DNA of 64,000 bases from Sorghum bicolor. Lineage: Eukaryota > Streptophyta > Magnoliopsida > Poales > Poaceae. Made by a program: the position numbers and the translations under genes. Below are positions 1 to 11,111 of this stretch, one piece after another; position 1 is the stretch's first letter, and each line of letters opens with the position of its first letter. The notes beneath the pieces were generated by a model. It ran no database searches. It saw nothing but the letters and a program-made list of their open reading frames with translations, and was not told the origin of the DNA. Where the stretch lies: the NCBI RefSeq assembly GCF_000003195.3, contig NC_012871.2:11271997-11335996 (forward strand). Reading direction: 5' to 3'.

Positions 1-390
1 TTAAAAGCTAAACGCAGTCAAACCAGTGTCAGCTATTTGAGCCTCATGAACCCCTGGTTATATTTGTTGAGTACGATATGTGCTCACTCTTGCAATTTCC
101 CAACACCTCAGGATATGATAATGAAGATGACTGGAATGAGGATTATCGTTATGAGTACTAGGTTTGGAGTCAACCAGTCAGCAATGTCCCTGTGTGGAGC
201 TTCCGTCGAGAGCGTGGTTTACTTTATGCTATCGTTTTTGTATGAGACTATGTGATATATTATATTCCGCTATGTAATAAACACTGCAATGGTACATTTG
301 AGATTTGTCTGCTTATGTGTGCGACTGTTTCTGGGGCACATATTAGTCTTTTATGCATCCTATTTTTGTTCTTAAAATATGGGTGTGACA
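1..390 (+). mobile_element. Ty3/gypsy LTR, 3' part (truncated by window edge)
   Basis: The stretch resembles the 3' half of a chromovirus (Tekay/Del-like) LTR of grasses. It has a GTTGAGTACGATATG block, a CCGTCGAGAGCGTGG block, a TTCCGCTATGTAATAAA polyadenylation-like block, and an end at GGGTGTGACA (CA at 389-390). Family assignment rests on remembered LTR layout, not alignment. The left end is outside the window and no partner LTR is visible, so solo LTR and element end cannot be told apart. No coding sequence is supported here. Confidence 0.6.
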
Positions 391-708
391 GGGACAAAGT
401 TCACTACCGCCATTACAGTACCCCACAAAAAAACCCCCTAAGCCGATCCAGAGGGAGGCACTGCCAGTGATGGGAAGTCCGCTGCTGCCACTGCCTCAAC
501 CGTGAGCTCCTCCATCAACCAGGGTCGTCGATAACATCTTCTCTCTCAACCTCCCTCTCCCTCTTTCTCTGAATTGTGCAATGGTTTATTCTTTGTATCA
601 AATAGAAAAGCAAACACCCACTTATATCTACACCCTAGACGATATAAAGGATATGACACATATCATATATATATAATACATAGGACAATGTTGCAACTAA
701 ATAACCAC
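391..708. other. Unassigned sequence between LTR and Ulp1 fragment
   Basis: No gene is recognised. There is a CT-rich patch near 540-570 and AT-rich sequence after 640. It may be internal gypsy sequence or the flank of the decayed CACTA piece that follows. Confidence 0.3.
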
Positions 709-825
709 TTGCCTGTTATATGGTGCCAAAAGCAACCAACCGGATCGGTCCACTGTGGATTCTATATGTGCAAGTTTATGAGAGAGAACAAACGATACAT
801 CAAGAACCCTAAGAAGGTAATATAA
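709..825 (+). pseudogene. Ulp1/C48-type cysteine protease fragment (CACTA-derived)
   Basis: The translation contains [17 protein letters not shown], the Gln-Pro-(x)-Gly...Cys-Gly-x-Tyr signature around the catalytic Gln and Cys of C48 (Ulp1-like) peptidases. The same signature occurs in the complete CACTA at 58577-58748, followed there by a similar CEFMR segment. A candidate splice donor (AAG|GTAATA) follows the exon. The His and Asp exons are not recognisable upstream, so this is an isolated exon of a decayed CACTA second gene. Other transposon families also carry Ulp1 domains; CACTA is preferred because of its relatives in this window. Confidence 0.6.
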
Positions 826-1199
826 GTAATAGTCTCTGTCATTAAAGTTGTAAATGTATTATCAGGTGTAAATATATGATGTTTATAATCTTCCTTTGCT
901 GGCATAACGTGTTTTAATTATCAGTGAAGCGAGTAGTAGGCAGCTGTCTATGTAACTTGTATATGATTCCTGACAGCGCCGTTTCTGCTGGAAACTTCAT
1001 AAAGGCTGCCTGAGACTTATTCAATTTCGTGATTCTCTTTTTCATCAGACCAATATATATACCATATATCACACACTTTTCTGAGAGCGAGCGAACACCA
1101 AGTCATCAATCAGAATGAACTTCAGCTATCATCTGTCCTACAGGTACTATGTTGGTTCAAGTTGATGCGCGCGGAATTCATGATTACCCCAAGGTGCTG

Positions 1200-1460
1200 A
1201 TGATCAGCATGAGAATGAGAGGCTTTGGGGGAAAGAATAGCACCAACGCTGAAAGGCCTGCCCGGCTGCGCTTTTGATGTAGCTGCAGCCGCAGCTGTGT
1301 CACCATCACTGGCAATGCTCCGGTTCCTGAAGAAGCTGCACCCATGCCTGAAGAACTGGTTCAGGTATCTGACGTATCTGAAGATGGCATGTCAGGGAAG
1401 GGAAGGCCGCAATGGCTAGGAAGGAGACTTGTCAATCCTGTCGGCCCATATGGGTGAACT
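1200..1460 (+). pseudogene. Possible N-terminal fragment of a KH-domain RNA-binding protein (tentative)
   Basis: One frame reads N-A-P-V-P-E-E-A-A-P-M-P-E-E-L-V-Q-V-S-D-V-S-E-D-G, followed by a G-(R/W)-P-Q-W-(L/P)-G segment. That recalls the acidic leader and the R-W-P-G-W-P-G motif preceding the first KH domain of PEPPER/FLK-like plant proteins. No KH domain follows and the frame soon ends. Copy B (40280-40490) has the same reading with a one-base frameshift after the A-P-M-P residues. Recognition is from memory of the family and is weak; chance similarity is possible. If real, it is a captured or relict exon. Confidence 0.25.
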
Positions 1461-2488
1461 AAAGTCTGGCCTTGCAGGAACCAATACAGTGGTGAAGCCT
1501 GCAGGGCAGCTAGAATGCATGATGCTGGAGGAGTCGTGCTTGTCGAAGGGGAACTCAGACATTATGGGTTACTGATGCTTCTCAAGCCTATATATGTCTT
1601 TATAGATAATATCATGCTCTTGCTGCATTTTGCTTCATCATTTCCCAATTCCCAGACAACATAATGTGCAGTGCTTTGGCTTGTGGTATCCTAACTATCC
1701 TAGAACTACAGTACTGGTGCTTCAGCTTGTACATGGCAATCTATACTCATGGCTAGCCCATAAACCAATTATTGTTTGTACTATAAACACTTATGAAAGT
1801 AAATAGTGTTATCTAATAATAAATAGGAATGACTTGCCCATAACCAATGTATTTTTATAGGCATGACTGGCCCATAACTTTTTCGTGCCACATACATTTG
1901 GCATGATAGATGGGTCACACTGGTGAGGTGTGCTAACTAGGTGGGCCATCTGTTGCGCCATTAGGATTCGCGTGACAGGTTGCCGCCAACACTTCTCGAT
2001 GTATTTTTTCTCCTTTAAACAAATTAGTAATCGAACTATAAATCTCACGAAAATTGACGTGTGTGCTATACATAGTGTAGACGTATTTTGGTGATATACA
2101 TGATTCTAAGTGCTACATATTTGGAAATATATAGTTCCAAAATAGCCCTTGCTATGAAGAGAGCACTTGGAGTTCCAAGTCTTCAAGTTAAAAATAATCC
2201 AATCTGCTCTCTTTTTTCGCTCAAAGATAATTACTTAGTGACCATCAAAATTTTTTATACTTTGATAGGGTGGCATCATGATATGTAGATGTTCCATTTT
2301 AACTCTTACTACAGCATGAACTGTTGTGAAATTGAAGTTAATTTCAAATTAGGCCAAAAAATATGTCTGGTCACCACAACTTTTTGGGCCTTGGATTATT
2401 TAATTTCAATGTCGTATATAGGTCATGTGCTACCGCTACAATGAAATGTTGATTTTTTTTAGAAATGGGTTGCACTTTTAGAACAACT

Positions 2489-2799
2489 AAGGCCTCATTT
2501 ATTTGCTCAGAATTCAATCCCGAAGCTGATTTTTCATCCAGCCTAAGAATGACTGGATCCATGCCTGTCACTCATTCCAGCCCAAGATGAAGCTAACCAG
2601 ATGGTTGGAGGTCACGTTCTATTGCGGGCCATAGAGACAGTGAAAAGCGAAGCCAGTTTTCATTTCGGCCCAATTTTGATTCCACATCGAGCCGAAACAA
2701 ACACACATTTTCATTCACATCCGAATTAAAAACAGGCCGCGGCAATCCACCGGGAATGGGCCTAGGAACGGGCCAATCTGGCCAAAACAAACAAGGCCT
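2489..2799. mobile_element. MITE-like non-autonomous DNA element (copy in segment A)
   Basis: The block opens with AAGGCCTCATTTATTT and closes with AAACAAACAAGGCCT, giving imperfect terminal inverted repeats of the AGGCCTTGTTTGTTT type common among grass MITEs. About 310 bp, no coding capacity. The counterpart at 41679-41973 lies at the same place in segment B, so insertion preceded the duplication. Superfamily is uncertain (hAT or PIF/Harbinger). Confidence 0.55.
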
Positions 2800-4843
2800 A
2801 AATAAATTAGAACTCAAATTTGGTTAAAAACCTGCTAGATATGAACAATAAGGCATGTACATTCCATTTTGCAGTGGCTGGGGCTCGAGAGCTCTAGCCC
2901 AGTCAGTCGAGAGAAGGTGACATTATTTACTCTAGTTGGTTAGGTTTAATGCACATATATTGAAATGGTATTGGAATGTGAATGTGTTGGTGTTTGAACG
3001 GCAAAACTTTATATATATGGTTAAGTGTACATGTGCAATGCAAAGTTTTCTTCACTACACCACAACACTGAGATTAGCTATTGGACAATCTGACACTAAA
3101 AACTTATAGCGTCAGATTTTTACAGACCCTGTATGTCCTAACACTAAAACTCTTTAGCGACAGATAATACTTTTAGTGAAAGATAATCTATTGCTCTAAA
3201 TATTTATAGCAACAGACTTCCTGCTGCTACTCTTTAGTGACAGACTGCCCGCTGCTACTCTAGTGACAGATCATTTGAAGCTACATATAGTTTTAGCAAC
3301 AGATGGTCCAACAATATAGTTTTAAGTGGTTAAAAAATAAAAATTGATCGGTCAACAATTATTACAAATGTCACACTAAGCTTCAAAAGTTCATTCAGCA
3401 GATAAACAACTAGAATTCAACTTCACTAAGATACATGCATTTACACAAATTTAACCAAATGTTTACGGTAGCTCACATAGGTAAGCTCCACATCACATCC
3501 ACTTTCCACTAGAGACAAAAAGAACATCCTCCAAAACCATCCATGCCAATCTTGTTGTGGAAGCATGTGCCTTGTGCTACTAAAAGTAGTGATTGCGACT
3601 AAAACAATAAGAAAGTATATGCGTTAATTTAGCATAAAATAGAAAATCAGAGTATGAATGCAAAAGAAAGTAAAGCATTAATAATTGACAAATTTAGAAA
3701 ATGGAAACATAGTTTGCATATTGAGCATGGCATAATACGCTAAAGCCGATAATTGCAGATCACACAAGTATATCAGCTACACAAGCAGATCAGCCACTTA
3801 ATTAATTTCGCCTATGTGACAGGAATATTAGTTCAGTCAGATTAATAGTTTGCATATTGAGGATTATTAGTTCAGTGAGACTACATATCACACAAGCAGA
3901 TCAGCCACTTAATTAATGTTATTATTTTGCATCAAAACATGTCGTGTTCTCAAATAAGATCAGCCACGCACCCTTCGACAGAATAGCGATGCCATCCAGT
4001 CCTTCAGCAAGGCAGAGGAGCTCCAGTCCTACACGAGCTCGCCTCTTCAGAATTGTTCGCTCTTGTTACCTTTTTGCAATGCTCACGATCGGGGAAATTA
4101 CTCTGTTGTTGGTTGCGTGGCGGCAATGATTTTGAAATTCTTCATGTAGGCACCGCATTCTGAAAAATCTAAGAATTATTTCTTTGTGGTTTTTTTCCAT
4201 GTTCGTTTCGCCCCAGGATTCCAGCGAGGCTGAAACTCCAACCTTCAGCAGAATGCGAAACTAAGAAGGAAATCCATCAGCCCAGGAGCGAGACACCGAA
4301 CTCCCTGAAGAAAGAGGCAGCTGCTTATTGTTCTTCACGGATCCTTTATTTTGTTCTACCCTAGCGCTCAGTGGCCTGCCTGAAAGAAAAGCTCTGATCC
4401 AACGCAAAAGTGTGCTTGATCACATCACAATGTTGTAGATAACATCATTTAGTGCTCCATGCATGCGACCAAAGATTCGATGTGATGGAGAATCTTGAAA
4501 ATTTTTGCGAACTAAACAAGGCCTGAACCTGAAGTTGTTTCTTGCTCTGTTTTTTTCTTTTTACAAAGATATTTTCTTGCTCGGTTTCTTGGACTGACAT
4601 GATGCGCACAGCCGGAAGTCGTATGCGTTTGCCGCACCGTTTGGTGTGTGAATGCATTTTTATTTCCTTTTTTCTCTTATTTTTTGTTTTCTTTTGGAAA
4701 TTTTCTTCTCTAAAGAAGAAAGCTAAAAACCAAAATACAAAAGATACAGGCCCACAGGATATACATATAAATATACAGCTACCTTGTTAAGATTAAGTTT
4801 CCATACATTTAAACTGGTCCATAGAATTCTATTTCTATGGGTT

Positions 4844-6538
4844 TGTTGACACCTGTTAACTTACAAAATTTGTTAGCATTTATTTCTCCACCAGACATGA
4901 ATATCTACAAGAATAGGGTTATCACTGACAATTTCTACGAGTTTTGTATATTCTGTGTTCTCGAGAGATTATTTCAGAAAGAGCTGAAAAGAGTGATTTA
5001 AGTGTTAATCGGCCACGAAACTTATCCGCTACGGGAGGATGACAGTGGTAGTCCGCGTAGGTGACTTTATAGCTGCGTTGATTCCTCTGTAGTCCACTTC
5101 CCGTTGATAGGATTGATAGGCTTATAGGTGCCTGATAGGGGATTACTCTGATTCAATTCTTTCCCTATTCGGGTTACTTGCCCGATAAGACGATACTATA
5201 CAAAGTTTACTGGTTATTGGAACCAGAGTACATTTGTATTTCCTCATCATCAATAGTTTTCTAGATTGATTGTACCCCCTTAGATTAAGAATTATAGGCT
5301 AGGTCATAAATCACCTACTGTTCTTTTGGGTTCTATATTAAAACCGGATTGATATTGGCACTACAAGAAATCTGTCATCTTTTGACATTTAACATTAGTC
5401 ATAATACATGGAAAATAAGTCACAAGTTGTCATTTGTGACAACAAGTTGACAAAAATTGAAATGTCAAAAGATGACTGTCTTTAATGACCACTTATGACT
5501 TTTAGTGGGCAAAGTCATAGCATTATGACTTTGATTTTGAAAGTCACAAACACTTATGACAACTGATTTAAAGTCATAAGTTTCTTGAAGCTCGCCACAT
5601 AATTATATATAATTTTAATTTCATATTAACCAGATTTCATGCCTAATAAATATCCATAACAGGTCACGTTATTCATCAACCACATAATGTAAACCATAGC
5701 TGCCCACAACACTCATCAACCATATAAGATAAGTTATCTCAAGTTTTCATTCAAGCCAACATTACCAAGTCTGCTCGCACAATTCATGACAAGTCACCAT
5801 TATACAAGGAACAACACACATACAATCTAGCTAAGTCAAATGGCAGGCACAGGTCATATATTGGCGTGAACAATCTAACTAGCTAGATTCACTACAAAAT
5901 GCCTCATCTCCATCTTATCAAAAGAAAAATGTCATATGTTTCCTTCCTCCAAGGCCTCCCTCAACCTGTAACATCAAGATGGCATAGAAAAAATTTTAGC
6001 AAGAAAATGAATACACATGTATCTATATTTGTGTATCCCTGAAAACAGCTAGCTGAAAATTAGACTAGCAAAATGATTTGCATACAATACACCACAATTT
6101 GCATACTAATTGTTCCTTTTTTTTGCATTCACTGACAATTGCAGTTTATTTACTCAAAAAATTAGAATCCATAACAAATTTTCTAAGGATCAATCTAAGT
6201 TTCATGTAAGACATCAAGCAGATTTCAATATGAAATAAAAATATATATCATAAGCAACGACTAGGGAAACAGAAACCTACCAATACAAACAAGTAGAGCT
6301 GCTGCCAAGAGCACATTCAAATGCCTTCCCAAGGTGTCCAATTACACGTAGAGCAGCTGCAATTACAATATGATGATGTCAGACTTGGCTGGTATATATC
6401 AACAAGTTCAGAGAAAATTGGTACACGACATAGTATAAAATTGGTACACCATGGTGAAGTGTTGATCAGTATATATGTGTGCGCTTGAGGATAATCTGAT
6501 TATAAACATTATTAGGGTGCAGTTAATTTATACCAACA
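4844..6538. mobile_element. Solo-LTR-like TG...CA insertion with 5-bp duplication GGGTT
   Basis: The insert begins TGTTGACACC and ends ACCAACA, so TGTTG/CAACA termini are present. It is flanked by GGGTT at 4839-4843 and 6539-6543. Segment B has the uninterrupted site (CTATGGGTT then ACTTATGCTAAAA near 45303-45325). It is 1695 bp with no gag-pol reading frame, so a solo LTR or LTR-like remnant is most likely. Inside, a CACTACAAGAAAT terminus at 5359 starts a piece related to the CACTA at 35630. The composite nature means the LTR proper may be only the first ~515 bp plus the last part. Confidence 0.65.
5359..6400 (+). mobile_element. One-ended CACTA fragment inside the LTR-like insertion
   Basis: The sequence starts CACTACAAGAAATCTGTC and continues with GACAACAAGTTGACAAAAATTGAAATG, close to the subterminal region of the CACTA at 35630 (GACATCAAGTTGACAAAAATC). 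Repeated CATAA/TTATGAC and TGACA motifs follow to about 5590. I find no matching CTTGTAGTG right terminus, so the right limit is a guess and the element is truncated. Confidence 0.5.
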
Positions 6539-7141
6539 GGGTTCCTAATGCTAAAAAACAAAATACAAAAATATATAGGCCCACGTATACAAACTAATTC
6601 ATACACCTATTTAACACATTTAAAATAAAATAGATTCTAACGAGATTAAAGTGCATTAGGTATCAAATTTTAGGTATGGAAAACCTGGGTTGAGGTGGGG
6701 CACGCAAGGTCAGCAGGGCCTATTTTCTTTAGAAATAGACAGATTGATGGTATGTTTGGCTTTAGCAATAGGCAGTTCAACGTTAAATATCAATATCTAC
6801 AGCGGCATACAATAAATGGCTAAATGAGGAATTAGCGACAGATGATTTGTGAGTTATCTTTAGCGACAGATCATCTATCGATAAATATAATTTTTAGTGA
6901 CAGATGGCTTACGGTGATGCGATGTTGGTGTAGATGGACAAAAACTATTGGCATTGCATCATGCTGGTAGTCACATGAAAACCTAAGTCTTCGTTTTGAG
7001 TGAATACTTTTTTTTTAGATAAAGGATAAAATCCGGCTTCATCTATCCGTAGATAGAATCAGACCTACAACACCAACTGACCCAAATCCGGCTGAATAAA
7101 CAGCTTGACCAAACGACCACTGGAATAAGAAAAGGTTTTGA

Positions 7142-8730
7142 CTAAATGTAACCAACATGTCTGTGTGCAAGCCAACCATTGGAACTAAAAACCGCTAAAG
7201 CCGACATCTCTAGGTGAACTGCTACTGAAAGGAGCTGCTCCTTCAGGCCTTCACGCCGTTGTAAGTTCGCCCATTGACGCAGCCAGTGAGTTCCTCTGAA
7301 GAGTACCTGCAAAAGAGATTTAGGTTTGCATTTATCAAAAACTATCTCATTCCGTGATATCCACGGTGCCCACAGTAAGGCTGATGCTGCTGTTAATAAC
7401 AACATGTTTAAATTCTTATTCCCTTGTTTCGACCAAGAGTCAAACAAAACATTAATACTAGTGGGCGGAACAATACCATAAAGAATATGAATAGCGCGCC
7501 ACAAAAATTTGGCATTGTAGCAATCAAAAAAAAGATGTTCAATTGTTTCTGGTAGATGACATAGAGAACACAATTTGTCTTCCTGCCAATTCCTCCTAGC
7601 TAAATTATCTTTAGTTAGGATTACCCCTCTCTTTAAGTACCACAAAGATTTTTATCTTCATTGGTAACTTAGTTTGCCAAATATCTTGTGAAACTCGCTC
7701 TCCGTTGTTGATTAAAGCAGCATACATAGACTTGACTGTGAAGATACCTGTGGCATTTAGGTTCCATACAAACACATCACGTTCCTGCATTAAATTAACC
7801 TGTTGTAAAAAAAGCAACAATCCGCTGCCAGTTTTCTAAATTTCTACCATTCAAATTCCTTCTAAAGGAGATGTTCAGATCAGGCAGACTCAGCACTGAC
7901 GCAATAGAGTCTTGTTTTCTTCTCACAATGTTAAATAATGCAGGAAACCTATCCTTAAGTGGTTTATTTCCCATCCAAATATCAAACCAAAATCTAGTTT
8001 GGGTACCATCTTTGACAGTGAAGTGTCCTAATCCCAGAAAATAATCTTTTACCTTCATCAGACTTTTCCAGAAGTGCGAGTCCATGGGCTTCTTCTGACA
8101 GCTGCCCAAAGTCTTATCTTTAATATATTTATTTCTTAACAACTCTTGCCACAGACCATCTTCATTTAATAATTTAAATAACCATTTACTAAGCAAACAC
8201 TTGTTTTGAATCTCCAGGTTTTGGATACCCAACCCTCCCTGGTCTCTTGGTTGGTACAAAATGTCCCATTTGACTAGTCTGTACTTCTTTTTATGTTGGT
8301 CATTCTGCCAAAAAAAAGGTGACCTAAAGCAATCTATCTTTTGTAATACCCCTTTTGATAGTTCAAAGAAAGACATCATAAACATCGGTAGGCATGAAAG
8401 CACCGAGTTTATGAGTACTAACCCGCCACCAGACGTGAGCATTTTGCCTTTCCATCCACTAAGGCGTTTCTCGATTCGTTGTTCAATGATTTTCCAGTCT
8501 TTGTTAAATAATTTTCTAAAATGCATAGGTAGGCCCAAATAACGAAAGGGGTATTTTCCCACCACACATCCAAATAATTGGGAATAAAATATTTCATGAT
8601 CTTTTGCTCGTCCAAAACAGAAGACTTCACTTTTGATAAAGTTTATCTTTAAGCCAGATAGTTGTTCGAAAGTGCTTAGTAAAAGTTTCATATTGACAGC
8701 TTTCTCAACATCGTGGCTCATAAAGATCAC
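7142..8730 (-). pseudogene. LINE ORF2, RT thumb/connection and zf-RVT C-terminus
   Basis: From 8730 to 7795 the frame continues the RT with F-R-Y-L-G-L-P, W-K-G-K-M-L-T-S-G-G and K-W-D-I-L-Y-Q-P, typical of the connection region of plant LINE ORF2. A frameshift near 7795-7820 and another near 7611-7645 lead to the last frame, with C-S-L-C-H-L-P-E-T-I-E-H-L-F-F-D-C, the zf-RVT zinc-binding motif. It ends at 7142, about 130 bp before the A-tail. No RNase H domain follows. Confidence 0.88.
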
Positions 8731-9663
8731 CGTATCATCCGCATATTGAAGTATGGATAATCCGTCCTGAATAAGGTGAGGAATAACCCCTTGTACTTGT
8801 CATGCATCTTTTGCTCTGGCAATAAGTATGGCCAACATGTCAACCACTATATTAAATAGTATTGGCGACATGGGGTCACCCTGCCTCAAACCCTTTTTTG
8901 TTTGAAAGTAAGGTCCCAACTGATCATTAACTTTAATGTTAACATTTCCGCCTTGCGTGAAGTGTTGAATCCATTCACACCATTTTTGTGAAAACCCTTT
9001 CATTCTTAAAGTCTGTAGTAAGAAATTCCAATTTACTTTGTCATATGCCTTTTCAAAGTCAATTTTAAATATGGCCCCATCTTTCTTTTTAGTGTGCAGC
9101 TCATGAATAGTTTCATGTAAAATCACAGCCCCCTCCATTATATTTCTTCCTGGCAAAAAAGCTGTCTGAGTTGGTCTTATCAGATTTTGGGCTACATTGG
9201 TAAGTCTATTTGTTGCCACCTTAGTGAAGATTTTAAAAGAGACATTCAACAAACAGATAGGCCTATATTGTTGAATCACTCTTGCTTCATCTTTTTTAGG
9301 AAGCAAAATAATAGTACCAAAGTTCAGACGATTTAGAGGTAGTGACCCCTGATAAAAATCTGAGAACAATGCCATCAAATCATCCTTAATTAGCTCCCAA
9401 AAAACTTGATAAAATTTCGGAGGAAAACCATCCGGACCAGGTGCTTTATTATGTTCCATCTGGAAAATAGCCGTTCTAACTTCCTCCTCTGTGAATGGCG
9501 CAATTAACATCTCATTCTCGAGATCTGAGACTTGCGGTATGTCCGCCGTCTGTGACTCATCTAATGAAAACAGAGATGCATCAGATGGTCCAAAAAGGCT
9601 CTTATAATAACTGGTAATATGCTGTTTTAGTTGAGCATCACCAGTTATAATACTGTCCCCGTT
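8731..9663 (-). pseudogene. LINE ORF2, reverse transcriptase fingers and palm
   Basis: The frame contains N-K-A-P-G-P-D-G-F-P, Y-R-P-I-C-L-L-N, K-I-D-F-E-K-A-Y-D-K-V and G-L-R-Q-G-D-P-M-S-P, all hallmarks of plant L1-type RT. An in-frame TGA at about 8800 follows R-A-K-D-A. Downstream in the same frame the catalytic motif Q-Y-A-D-D-T appears near 8740. The enzyme would copy LINE RNA at the nicked site. The stop between the palm motifs disables this copy. Confidence 0.93.
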
Positions 9664-10810
9664 TTATAGTTGAAAAATACGAGTTTTCCTGTGTCTGTTA
9701 TTGGCCAATAAGTGGTAATACTTGGTATTAGCGTCACCTTCTAACAGGTGTTTCCCTTTGGCCCTTTGGTACCACTTGATCTCCTCCTCCCTTAGAAGCT
9801 CTGTCAGTCTTTCGCTCAGAACATGTTTTAAATTTCTTTCAGATTCACTTAACAACACCTGCTCTTCTTTTTTATCCAACTCATCTAGCTTATTTAATAG
9901 CGAAGTTTTCTCTTTTTTATACAGACCACTCACGTGCTTTGCCCAACCTCTAAGATGCTGTCTTAATCTTCTAATTTTCATTTGCCACCTTTGTATAGGC
10001 GATCCCGAAACTACAGTATTCTGCCATATAGTCGCCACCATCTCACAAAAGCCATCTCTCAACAACCATCCCAATTCAAATTTGAACTGAGGCTGACAAG
10101 TTGTGGATGCATTATTTGTAGAGACGAACAGTGGTGTATGATCAAAAATTTCTCTATTAAGAGCTTGCACTGAGGTATGGGTGAACTGTGCTTCAAAGTC
10201 TGTGCACACTAAAACTCTATCTAGCTTTTCAAAAGTTTGGTTTGGCATATTATTTGCCCAAGTAAATTTTCTTCCTGACAAGTCTACTTCTCTTAAATTC
10301 AGACTATCAATAACTGCATTAAATATGAAAGGCCATCTGTCGTTATAACGATCATTATTTCTCGTCAGGCCTACGGATAATATTAAAGTCACCACCTATC
10401 ATAATAGGTAGGGTGTCCTTTGCACAAATCCACACTAATTCAGACAAGAAATTACCCTTTTGATCTAACTGAGCAGGGCCATAAACTGATATCAAGTTAA
10501 ATTTAAAATCTAGTTCTTTATGCCTGAGCTTAAATCTTATTAGAAAATCACCCTCTTCTATTTCACCAATGTCAAAAGTTAACAAATGAATACCCAGGAT
10601 CATGCCACCAGATCTACCACGCGGAGCCATACAATGCCAAATAAAATCTTTACCAGCACAAATAGTGTTAAGCACATTTGGTGGAAAGCTAGCTCTTCCG
10701 GTTTCTGATAAGGCGATAAAATCTAGATTCTTCTCTTTTGTTAAATCTGACAAAAATCTATACTTCTTAAAATCCGCAAAACCATTACAGTTCCAGAAGA
10801 CTGCTTTCAT
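9664..10810 (-). pseudogene. LINE ORF2, AP-like endonuclease and linker
   Basis: The first frame (10810 down to about 10355) starts M-K-A-V-F-W-N-C-N-G and contains A-L-S-E-T-G and I-G-G-D-F-N, the Asn, Glu and GDFN motifs of exonuclease-endonuclease-phosphatase domains that nick target DNA. A frameshift near 10355-10395 moves the reading to a second frame. That continues with the end of the endonuclease (F-T-W-A-N, D-H-T-P-L) and a long helical linker ending at an in-frame TAA near 9664. The following codons resume the usual N-G-D-S-I-I sequence, so the stop interrupts a once continuous ORF2. Confidence 0.88.
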
Positions 10811-10811
10811 C

Positions 10812-11111
10812 TTAAATTATATTTGTTATTATTTTTATTTTTATTTTTTTATTCTTCTTTCTACTACCAGGGCGCCCTCCTCTTTTATGTGATATAGGAG
10901 TCTGTAAGATCACCGGATCACAACCCCCATCACCAAGCCCTTCAGCAACATCAGAACAAATAAGATTTAAAGCCTCCAGATCTACACTATCATCATTAGA
11001 ACACACAGTGGGCGCCACTTCCAATAGCACAAAATCATCATCTCTTAACTTTGCAGCTTCTACTAATCTATTATGTTCTAAATCTTTCAAACGTTTTAAA
11101 GAATTAAACAC
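10812..11111 (-). pseudogene. LINE 5' remnant, basic/acidic reading frame
   Basis: This 99-residue frame lies immediately upstream of the endonuclease in the same LINE. It begins at a methionine, is acidic in the middle and ends in a lysine-rich tail with K-R-G-G-R-P-G-S-R-K-K. It could be the C-terminal end of ORF1 or the inter-ORF region. No RNA-binding or CCHC motif is visible, so no function is assigned. Confidence 0.4.

Larger units (their letters stand above)
3053..6933. mobile_element. Non-autonomous CACTA-like element with TTTAGCGACAGA subterminal repeats (copy A)
   Basis: The left end is CACTACACCACAACA; the right end is near GATGTTGGTGTAG, an imperfect inverted match. Both subterminal zones carry many degenerate copies of TTTAG(C/T)GACAGAT: left about 3100-3310, right about 6830-6910. 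Related module sequence near 12960-12980 lacks the insert, which supports insertion there. The interior shows no transposase; a 61-codon frame at 3944-4129 is unrecognised. Copy B is at about 43309-45646. In A the element is itself interrupted by the TG...CA insertion 4844-6538. The exact right end and target duplication are unclear. Confidence 0.6.
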
